A stretch of 64,000 nt of DNA from Streptomyces antnestii (GTDB lineage: Bacteria > Actinomycetota > Actinomycetes > Streptomycetales > Streptomycetaceae), in the NCBI RefSeq assembly GCF_004005495.1, contig NZ_RZYA01000011.1:124001-188000 (forward strand), given 5' to 3'. The position numbers and the translations under genes were made by a program. The stretch's first letter is position 1, and the number at the start of each line of letters is the position of its first letter. The notes below the pieces were generated by a model. The model worked only from the letters and a program-made list of their open reading frames with translations. It made no database searches and had not been told where the DNA came from. Shown piece by piece: positions 57,959 to 64,000 of the stretch.

Positions 57959-59020
57959 ATGACCAAACGACAGATTGTGCGTCTCGCCTGCGTCGTGGCC
58001 GCCTTCGCGTCGGGCCTCGGGGCCGCCCCGCCGGCCGCCGCCCACACGGTGCACCGCGTGAACCCGGGCGAGTCGATCCAGCAAGCCGTGAACTCCGCGA
58101 AGCCGGGGGACGTCATCCGCCTCGCCCCCGGCACTTATCACGAGAGCGTCTCCATCACCGTGTCCGGCGTGACCCTGCGGGGCTCCGGCGCCGGGTCCAC
58201 CGTCATCGTCCCCGGCACCTCGTCCACCGACAGCGCATGCGCCAAGGCGGGCAACGGCATCTGCGTCACCGGGAAAGAAGGCGCCCCCGTCGAAGACGTC
58301 ACCGTCCGCTCCCTGACACTCCGGGGCTTCGCCAAGACCGGCCTGTGGGCGACGCGGACCGACGGGCTGCGGGTCCTGAGGGTGAGCTCGGAGAAGAACG
58401 GCCAGTGGGGCATCGCCCAGGAGCGGTCCGTGCGCTCGGTGTTGCGCCACAACGTCGCCGAGGGCAACGGCGACGCGGGACTCTTCCTCGCCAACACGGT
58501 CGCCGCCGAAGAGGGCGCCCTGGACACCCAGAACACGGTGCTCAGCCACAACCTTCTGCTCGGCAACCGGATCGGCGCCACGGTTCGGCGCCTGCGGGAC
58601 CTGACCGTCGATCACAACGAGGCGACCGGCAACTGCACCGCGATGTTCCTCGTCGGCGACGAGAACAAGCCGCGCCCCGGCGCACTGCGCGTGCTCCACA
58701 ACTACGTCCACTCCAACAACAAGTACTGCCCCAAGACCGCCCGGCTGCCCTATCTGCAGGGATCGGGGATCGTCCTCACCGGTGTCGAGGACACGCTCGT
58801 GGCGGGGAACACCGTCGAGGACAACGTGGGCAAAGCCCCGATGTCGGGCGGCATCGTGCTGGCCCGCAGTTTCCAGAACGCGCTCAACCAGCGCATCGAG
58901 ATCCGCGACAACATCGCCCTGCGCAACAGCACCGCCGACCTGGCCGTCCAGGACAAGGGCGCGGGCAACGTCTTCCGCGACAACCGGTGCGCGGTCTCCC
59001 AGCCCGGCGGAATGTGCTGA
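57959..59020 (+). CDS. Secreted right-handed parallel beta-helix protein
   Basis: A 353-residue exported protein. A signal peptide (LACVVAAFASGLGAAPPAAA) leads into AHTVHRVNPGESIQQAVNSA and the beta-helix (DVIRLAPGTYHESVSITVSG; NTVLSHNLLLGNRIGATVRR; LRVLHNYVHSNNKY). Similar proteins degrade or modify polysaccharides such as pectate or alginate; the catalytic residues are not identifiable. Four Cys suggest disulfides. TAGCTT at 57947-57952 lies 6 nt before ATG 57959, indicating a leaderless start. Confidence 0.85.
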   Translation: MTKRQIVRLACVVAAFASGLGAAPPAAAHTVHRVNPGESIQQAVNSAKPGDVIRLAPGTYHESVSITVSGVTLRGSGAGSTVIVPGTSSTDSACAKAGNGICVTGKEGAPVEDVTVRSLTLRGFAKTGLWATRTDGLRVLRVSSEKNGQWGIAQERSVRSVLRHNVAEGNGDAGLFLANTVAAEEGALDTQNTVLSHNLLLGNRIGATVRRLRDLTVDHNEATGNCTAMFLVGDENKPRPGALRVLHNYVHSNNKYCPKTARLPYLQGSGIVLTGVEDTLVAGNTVEDNVGKAPMSGGIVLARSFQNALNQRIEIRDNIALRNSTADLAVQDKGAGNVFRDNRCAVSQPGGMC

Positions 59021-59071
59021 TCCCCAGAGCATGTCCGCACCCCCATCACGCAGGCAGAAGCGAGGCAACAC

Positions 59072-60118
59072 ATGACGACCGTTGATCCGGCTCCCGCGCC
59101 GGAGTCGGCTCCCGCGCCGCCCATGAGGCTGAGGGAGCTGGTTTTCGGGGCGGCGTGCGCCGCCGCCGTACGCGCGGCAGCCCGCCTGGGTGTCGCAGAC
59201 GCCCTGGACGAGACACCCAAGAGCGTGGAGGACCTGGCCGCGGCGGTGAAGACTCAGCCGCAGACACTGCGCCGGCTGCTGCGCGCGCTGTCCAGCCAGG
59301 GGGTGTTCACCGAGCGCCCGGACGGCACGTTCGCGCACACGGAGATGTCCCGTCTCCTGCGCGAGGACGATCCGCACAGCCTGCGCTACATCGCCCTGTG
59401 GTGCACCGAGCCGTGGACCTGGGACGTGTGGCCGAAGCTCGACGAGGCGGTGCGCTCCGGCCGGAACGTCTTCGAGGACGTGTTCGACAAGGAGTTCTTC
59501 ACCTACCTCAACAACGACGCCCCCGAGTCGGCGCACGTGTTCAACCGGGCGATGACGACGTCCAGCGAGCAGTCGGCGCGGGACGTGGCCGAGCTGCTCG
59601 ATCTGCGGGGCGTGACCTCGGTCGCGGACATCGGAGGCGGCCAGGGCCAGGTCGTGGCCGGTCTGCTGGAGAAGCACCCCGGGATGCACGGCACGCTGCT
59701 CGACCTGCCAGGCGTCGTCGAGAACGCCGATCCCCGTCTGCGTGAGGGCGGGGCACTGGCCTCCCGTGTGCGCATCGTGGCCGGCGACTGCCGTGAGGAC
59801 ATCCCGGTCCAGGCGGACGTCTACATCATCAAGAACATCCTGGAGTGGGACGACGACAGCACGCGCAGGGCGCTGGCAAACGTGCGCAGGGCGGCGCGTC
59901 CGGGTGCCCGTGTCATCGTCATCGAGAACCTCGTGGACGACACCCCGTCGATGAAGTTCACGACGTCGATGGATCTGCTGCTGCTCCTCAACGTCGGCGG
60001 TGCGAAGCACACCCGGCAGAGCATGGTCGACCGGCTGACGGACGCGGGTCTCGTCATCGGTGAGATCCGTCCCGTGAACCCGTACCTGCACGCCTTCGAG
60101 TGCACCGTCCCCCACTGA
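59072..60118 (+). CDS. Dimerising O-methyltransferase, probably of the pigment pathway
   Basis: A 348-residue class I methyltransferase of the plant/actinobacterial O-methyltransferase type. The N-terminal dimerisation winged helix is LGVADALDETPKSVEDLAAA and QTLRRLLRALSSQGVF. The SAM motif is VADIGGGQGQVVAGLLEKHP, DCREDIPVQADVYIIKNILE covers the catalytic region (no clear catalytic His), and IENLVDDTPSMKFTT follows. Such enzymes methylate phenolic hydroxyls of aromatic polyketides. It converges on the spore-pigment operon and is separated from it by a hairpin. A role in the same pathway is inferred from position. Confidence 0.83.
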   Translation: MTTVDPAPAPESAPAPPMRLRELVFGAACAAAVRAAARLGVADALDETPKSVEDLAAAVKTQPQTLRRLLRALSSQGVFTERPDGTFAHTEMSRLLREDDPHSLRYIALWCTEPWTWDVWPKLDEAVRSGRNVFEDVFDKEFFTYLNNDAPESAHVFNRAMTTSSEQSARDVAELLDLRGVTSVADIGGGQGQVVAGLLEKHPGMHGTLLDLPGVVENADPRLREGGALASRVRIVAGDCREDIPVQADVYIIKNILEWDDDSTRRALANVRRAARPGARVIVIENLVDDTPSMKFTTSMDLLLLLNVGGAKHTRQSMVDRLTDAGLVIGEIRPVNPYLHAFECTVPH

Positions 60119-60125
60119 CCGGGCT

Positions 60126-60179
60126 CAACCCGAGGCCGCCGGCCCCGCGTCTGACGCGGAAGCCGGCGGCCTCGGGTTG
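60126..60179. terminator. Large bidirectional terminator
   Basis: A perfect 18-bp inverted repeat, starting CAACCCGAGGCCGCCGGC at 60126, with an 18-nt loop lies between the convergent methyltransferase and cyclase genes. It should end both transcripts. Confidence 0.85.
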
Positions 60180-60194
60180 TGTCCGGACGTCCCG

Positions 60195-60527
60195 TCAGGA
60201 CGGGGCGCCGCGCTCCCAGCGGTAGAAGCAGTGCGCCATGGCGTCCTTGGGGCTGCGCCAGGTCTCCGGGTCGTACGCGCTGACGTACGGCGAGAGCTGC
60301 TCGCTGACACTGCGGAACTCGGGGTGTCCGGCCACCTGGGCGATGGCGGATGACGGGTCCTGGTCCGACTCGATGAGGTGCAGGTACACGTCGCCGAACT
60401 GGAACAGGCTGCGCCGGTTGACGCCGATGAGGTGCGGCAGTTCGCCTCGGTCGGAGGCGGCGAACACGTCGGAGATCGCCGGCGCCGAACCGGGCGCCAT
60501 GCGGGCCACGATCAGGGCGTGGTGCAT
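60195..60527 (-). CDS. TcmI-type polyketide cyclase (WhiE ORFVII-like)
   Basis: A 110-residue small cyclase of the TcmI/ABM-like ferredoxin fold. HHALIVARMAPGSAPAISDV is the opening strand-helix; VYLHLIESDQDPSSAI and YVSAYDPETWRSPKDAMAHC follow, ending with YRWE. It catalyses ring closure of the pigment polyketide. It is the last gene of the pigment operon on the minus strand. It begins 28 bp downstream of the aromatase stop. Confidence 0.9.
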   Translation of the reverse strand: MHHALIVARMAPGSAPAISDVFAASDRGELPHLIGVNRRSLFQFGDVYLHLIESDQDPSSAIAQVAGHPEFRSVSEQLSPYVSAYDPETWRSPKDAMAHCFYRWERGAPS

Positions 60528-60555
60528 CGGGTTTCCTTCCTGGGCGGGCCGGCGG

Positions 60556-61032
60556 TCAGCGCGGCACGGACGCGCTCTGGCGCTCCCGCGCGACCTTTTC
60601 GATCTTGTCGCGGATGAGTGCCATCTGGGTGACGGAGTTGCGGTTGATGTTCTCCGTCATCCAGGAGTCGTCGACCGGCGCGTCGGGCTTCATCGCGAAG
60701 TCCTGCACCCAGTCCATGCGGGTGCCTTCCGGGGTCTCGGTGTAGTCCCACCGGATGTCCATGTGGGCGAAGGGACCGGTCTCGACGCGGCGGGCGCGCA
60801 CGGTGCGCTCGGCGCGGTTGACGGTCCGCTCCGAGACCCAGCTCCAGACCTTCCCGTTGTCGTCCGGGTGCATGGTCAGGCGGAAGCTCGTCGTGTCGCC
60901 GTCGCGGGAGAGCACTTCGAGGGACGCGTACTCGCTGAAGAGCTCCGGCCACTTCTCGATGTCGTTGGTCATGTCCCAGACGAGGTCGAGGGGGGCGTCG
61001 ATGGTGATGCTGTTCTCTGTGTGTCCCGACAT
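60556..61032 (-). CDS. Polyketide aromatase/cyclase (WhiE ORFVI-like, SRPBCC)
   Basis: A 158-residue SRPBCC aromatase. ENSITIDAPLDLVWDMTNDI is the characteristic opening, EKWPELFSEYASLEVLSRDG the next stretch, and MDIRWDYTETPEGTRMDWVQ holds the core. It would cyclise and aromatise the nascent chain of the type II PKS. It starts one base after the ACP stop codon, so translation is coupled. Single-domain, unlike the di-domain aromatases of many antibiotic clusters. Confidence 0.92.
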   Translation of the reverse strand: MSGHTENSITIDAPLDLVWDMTNDIEKWPELFSEYASLEVLSRDGDTTSFRLTMHPDDNGKVWSWVSERTVNRAERTVRARRVETGPFAHMDIRWDYTETPEGTRMDWVQDFAMKPDAPVDDSWMTENINRNSVTQMALIRDKIEKVARERQSASVPR

Positions 61033-61033
61033 G

Positions 61034-61294
61034 TCAGGCTCCAGCTTTGAGGGTGTTGTTGACGAGGTCGAGGAACTCGCGGGGCGTCTTGCAGCGCTCC
61101 GAGTCCGGGGGCAGCGACTGGCTGTACCGGTTCTCGATCTCGCCGACGATGCCGAGCAGGCCGAGCGAGTCGATGCCGAACGAGTCGAAGGGCCTGTCCG
61201 GGTCCTGCGTGAGTTCCTGGGGGTCGACGGTGATTCCGGCCGCCTTCTTCATCAGGGTGGCCAGTTCGTCGAACGTCACTTCGGTGGTGATCAT
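61034..61294 (-). CDS. Type II PKS acyl carrier protein (WhiE ORFV-like)
   Basis: An 86-residue acyl carrier protein. The phosphopantetheine Ser is in DSFGIDSLGLLGIVGEIENR. GAAGGAG is a strong ribosome site 8 nt before ATG 61294. It holds the growing poly-beta-keto chain for the ketosynthase pair. Between KS-beta and aromatase in the canonical order. Confidence 0.95.
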   Translation of the reverse strand: MITTEVTFDELATLMKKAAGITVDPQELTQDPDRPFDSFGIDSLGLLGIVGEIENRYSQSLPPDSERCKTPREFLDLVNNTLKAGA

Positions 61295-61320
61295 GCGAGT
61301 GTTCTCCTTCCCGCCCGGTG

Positions 61321-62568
61321 CTACAGGGCGGAGTCGCTGCCGCGGCGCACTACGAGCGCCGCGTTGGAGCCCATGAGTCCCCTGCTGAGGACCAGGGCCG
61401 TGCGCAGCTCGGCGGGGCGAGCGCGAGACATCACCAGATCGAGGTCGTGGCAGATGTCGAACACGTTGGGGGTGGGGGGGATCAGGCCGTGTTCCATGGC
61501 GAACACGGCGGCCGCCACGTCCAGGACGGGGGCCGCACAGTAGGCCCTGCCCATGCCGGTCTTGGGTGCCGTGACGGGTACGCGCCTGCCGTGCGCGCCC
61601 AGGGCGTCGGCGATCGCCAGTGCCTCGGCGCGGTCCGCGTCGGGGACGCCGAGGGCGTCGGCGAACACGACGTCGATCTCTTCGGGGGCGCAGCCGGCCT
61701 CGTCGAGGGCGCCACGGATCGCGTGGGCGAGACCCTCTCTCGACCGCTCCCACTGGGAGGCGCCGGTGAAGGTGGCGGCATGACCGGCCACGACGGCGCG
61801 AACGGGTGCCTCCCGCTCGCGGGCGCGGTTCTCCTCCTCCACCACGACGACGGCGCCGCCCTCGGCCGGCGTGAACCCGCGGGCTGCCGTGGTGAAGGGC
61901 AGGTAGGCGCGTTCGGCGTCCTCGGCGGTGCTGAGCTCGGGGTATCCGAGCTGGCACACCATCGAGTACGGGGCGAGGGGGGCCTCCGCGGCGCCGACGA
62001 CCATGGCCCCGGTTCCGCGCCGGACGGCGCGGGCCGCGTGTGCGAGGGCGTCCAGGCCGCCGGCCTCGTCGCTCGCGACGACACCGCACGGCCCCTTGAA
62101 GCCGCTCCAGATGGAGATCTGGCCGGTGCTGGCCGCGTAGAACCAGGCGATGGACTGGTAGGGGCCGACGAACTTGGAGCCCTGGCCCCACAGTTTCTGC
62201 AGCTCGCGCTGCCCGAACTCGCCGCCGCCTGATCCGGCGGCGGTGACGACGCCGATCGAGTACGGGTCGTCGGGCTCACCCCTGCTGAGGCCCGCGTCTT
62301 CGAGGGCCAGGGCCGCCGCGGCCATCGCGAAGTGGCTGAACCGGTCCGTCTGGACCAGGAACGGCTCCTCGATGTGATCCTCGGCGTCGAAGGTACGGAC
62401 CTCGCCCCCGATACGGAGCGGCAGGTTCTCGCATCCCTCTCGGGTGATCCGGTCCAGGACGAAGAGGCCCTCTCTGACGGATTTCCAGTAGGCGTCCGCG
62501 TGCAGTCCGTTGGGCGCGATCACACCGATCCCGGTGATGGCCGCGCGCCGGGGGCGCTGACCGCTCAT
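61321..62568 (-). CDS. KS-beta / chain length factor (WhiE ORFIV-like)
   Basis: A 415-residue ketosynthase homologue without the active-site Cys. In its place the sequence is GVVASDEAGGLDALAHA, with a Glu where most chain length factors have Gln. With KS-alpha it decarboxylates malonyl-ACP and sets chain length. ITGIGVIAPNGL is the typical beginning. Overlaps the KS-alpha stop (ATGA) for translational coupling. Confidence 0.95.
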   Translation of the reverse strand: MSGQRPRRAAITGIGVIAPNGLHADAYWKSVREGLFVLDRITREGCENLPLRIGGEVRTFDAEDHIEEPFLVQTDRFSHFAMAAAALALEDAGLSRGEPDDPYSIGVVTAAGSGGGEFGQRELQKLWGQGSKFVGPYQSIAWFYAASTGQISIWSGFKGPCGVVASDEAGGLDALAHAARAVRRGTGAMVVGAAEAPLAPYSMVCQLGYPELSTAEDAERAYLPFTTAARGFTPAEGGAVVVVEEENRAREREAPVRAVVAGHAATFTGASQWERSREGLAHAIRGALDEAGCAPEEIDVVFADALGVPDADRAEALAIADALGAHGRRVPVTAPKTGMGRAYCAAPVLDVAAAVFAMEHGLIPPTPNVFDICHDLDLVMSRARPAELRTALVLSRGLMGSNAALVVRRGSDSAL

Positions 62569-63833
62569 CGTGTCCTCCCGCCGGGCCCGGCCAGCAGCAC
62601 CGCGGACTGGAAGCCGCCGAATCCGCTGCCTACGGAGAGCACGTTCCTCAGCTTCCGCGGGCGTGCGGTGCGCGGCACGTAGTCCAGGTCGCACTCGGGG
62701 TCGGGCGTCTCGTAGTTCGCGGTGGGCGGCACCACTTGGTGCTTCAGGGCGAGGACGCAGGCGACCACTTCGATCGCGCCGATCGCGCCCAGGGAGTGGC
62801 CCACCATGGATTTGATGGAGCTCATGGGGGTGTCGTAGGCGTGGGCGCCCAGGGACAGCTTGACCGCGGCCGTCTCGTGCCGGTCGTTCTGTCTGGTGCC
62901 CGAGCCGTGGGCGTTGACGTAGTCGATCAGTGTGGGGTCGAGGCGAGCCTGGCCGAGGGCGGTGTCGATCGCCCGGGCCATCTCCAGACCTTCGCTGGTC
63001 AGACCGGTCATGTGGTAGGCGTTGCCGTAGGTGGCGTAGCCGCTGATCTCGCAGTACACGTGCGCACCGCGGGCGCGGGCGTGTTCGGCCTCCTCCAGGA
63101 CGAGGACCGCCGCTCCCTCGCCCATCACGAAGCCGTTGCGGTCGGCGTCGAAGGGTCTGGAGGCGTGCTCGGGATCGTCGTTGTTGGGTGAGGTCGCCTT
63201 GATGGCGTCGAAGCACGCCATCGTGATCGGTGACACCGGGGAGTCGGACGCGCCGGCGATGCAGATGTCGGCCCGGCCCTCCTCGATCTGGTGGAAGGCG
63301 TAGCCCACCGCGTCGAGTCCCGAGGTGCAGCCGGTGGAGACGGTCTGTACGGGGCCCTGGGCGCCGAACTGTTCGGCGACGACCGCGGCGAGCGTGCTCG
63401 GCGAGAACGCCATGTGCAGTTTCGGTTCGGCCGCGCGGTGGTCCACGTCCCATCGCTGCCCGCCCTCGCTGACGAGGACGTAGTCGTGTTCCAGGCGCGT
63501 GGTCCCGCCGATGGCGCTGCCCAGGGAGACGCCGACGCGCCAGGGGTCCTCCCGGCCGGTGTCCAGTCCGGAGTCGCGCACGGCCTCGCCGGCGGCGACG
63601 ACCGCGAACTGGATGTAGCGGTCGGCGTGTTCGCGAATCTCGGGGTCGAGTCCGTGTGCGTCCGGGTCCCAGTCGCATTCGGCGGCGATACGTGAGCGCA
63701 GGCCGACCGGGTCGAACAGTGTGATGCCGCGGGTCGCTGTACGGCCGTTGGCCAGGAGGTCCCAGAACGCCGTCGCCCCGATCCCGCCGGGAGCGACCAC
63801 ACCGACACCGGTGACAGCCACCCGCCGGGTCAC
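62565..63833 (-). CDS. KS-alpha ketosynthase (WhiE ORFIII-like)
   Basis: A 422-residue beta-ketoacyl synthase. The active-site Cys is in TVSTGCTSGLDAVG (about residue 170) and the two catalytic His are in NAHGSGTRQNDRHE and SMVGHSLGAIGAIE. It performs all condensations of the spore-pigment type II PKS with its KS-beta partner. GTG 63833 overlaps the cupin stop by 4 nt. The most similar clusters would be whiE, sch and cur spore pigments. Confidence 0.95.
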   Translation of the reverse strand: MTRRVAVTGVGVVAPGGIGATAFWDLLANGRTATRGITLFDPVGLRSRIAAECDWDPDAHGLDPEIREHADRYIQFAVVAAGEAVRDSGLDTGREDPWRVGVSLGSAIGGTTRLEHDYVLVSEGGQRWDVDHRAAEPKLHMAFSPSTLAAVVAEQFGAQGPVQTVSTGCTSGLDAVGYAFHQIEEGRADICIAGASDSPVSPITMACFDAIKATSPNNDDPEHASRPFDADRNGFVMGEGAAVLVLEEAEHARARGAHVYCEISGYATYGNAYHMTGLTSEGLEMARAIDTALGQARLDPTLIDYVNAHGSGTRQNDRHETAAVKLSLGAHAYDTPMSSIKSMVGHSLGAIGAIEVVACVLALKHQVVPPTANYETPDPECDLDYVPRTARPRKLRNVLSVGSGFGGFQSAVLLAGPGGRTR

Positions 63834-64000
63834 TTTATGACCTCGCTGGGCACGGTCTCCTCGGTGTCGACGTGCCCGAGGCGCGGTTCCGGGGCGAGCG
63901 GGCCGAGGTGGAAGACCATGCGGGCCTCGACCTCGCCGACGTTGCGGAAGCGGTGCCGCATGTTGATCGGGATCAGGAGTCCCTGGTCCGGCCGCAGTTC
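63830..64000 (-). CDS. Cupin-domain protein, partial (WhiE ORFII-like)
   Basis: The last 56 residues of a protein cut by the window edge. LRPDQGLLIPINMRHRFRNV and EVEARMVFHLGPLAPEPRLG are a cupin strand pattern with a metal-ligand-type His. In whiE-type clusters a cupin gene sits just before the KS-alpha gene. The stop overlaps the KS-alpha start (GTGA). The full gene continues beyond the window. Confidence 0.85.
   Translation of the reverse strand, partial: ELRPDQGLLIPINMRHRFRNVGEVEARMVFHLGPLAPEPRLGHVDTEETVPSEVIK

Overview
The window reads as a piece of a Streptomyces chromosome. It is very GC-rich with strong third-position GC, many GTG and TTG starts, and GGAGG-type ribosome sites alternating with starts that look leaderless. 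It also carries Streptomyces hallmark functions: a whiE-type spore-pigment polyketide synthase, MarR, PadR, TetR and LuxR regulators, LCP cell-wall proteins, a GH75 chitosanase, a B12-riboswitch nickel/cobalt permease and a second short Rho. I see no tRNA, rRNA, CRISPR array, intact transposon or prophage.

Layout. 1-11 kb: a SRPBCC protein, a DinB protein, an acyl-CoA synthetase and a one-polypeptide biotin-dependent acyl-CoA carboxylase, faced by a TetR regulator with two identical-consensus operators in the divergent promoter. A membrane protein, a nucleosidase, a YihY protein and a lactate 2-monooxygenase-type flavoenzyme follow. 11-22 kb: an accessory-looking stretch with two alpha/beta hydrolases, a shortened aldehyde dehydrogenase, a two-gene unit of unknown function, a three-subunit molybdenum hydroxylase (PaoABC-like), and at least three decayed genes. 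22-27 kb: dhaKLM, a GH75 chitosanase, a fibronectin-III lipoprotein, a small secreted anchored protein and a PadR regulator. 27-33 kb: a 2,4-dienoyl-CoA reductase with a facing MarR regulator and candidate shared operators. Next come two tandem MITE-like elements whose ends supply the stop codons of both flanking genes, a GNAT enzyme, peptide deformylase and a VOC protein.

33-46 kb: a co-oriented envelope/sugar module. It holds an epimerase with a cysteine-rich insertion, a two-component system, a GT2 transferase, a DUF2064 nucleotidyl/glycosyltransferase-like protein, a methyltransferase, a membrane-anchored molybdopterin oxidoreductase with its membrane partner, a polytopic membrane protein, an MprF-like lysyltransferase and an esterase-fold membrane protein. 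46-51 kb: the short Rho behind a leader with three perfect 14-bp-period repeats, a GNAT enzyme, an inorganic pyrophosphatase, and an ArsR regulator divergent from a NiCoT permease under a cobalamin riboswitch. 51-60 kb: small secreted proteins, an orphan LuxR-type regulator, a GH13 remnant, a P450, a lytic transglycosylase, an LCP protein, a beta-helix protein and an O-methyltransferase. 60-64 kb: the translationally coupled minus-strand spore-pigment operon (cupin, KS-alpha, KS-beta, ACP, aromatase, TcmI-type cyclase), separated from the methyltransferase by a large bidirectional terminator.

The most unusual items are the short Rho with its repeat leader, the mobile-element ends used as stop codons, the TetR operator pair controlling the fused carboxylase, and the regulatory architecture of the nickel/cobalt permease. 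Functions are assigned from recognisable motifs in the translated sequence. No database search was run.
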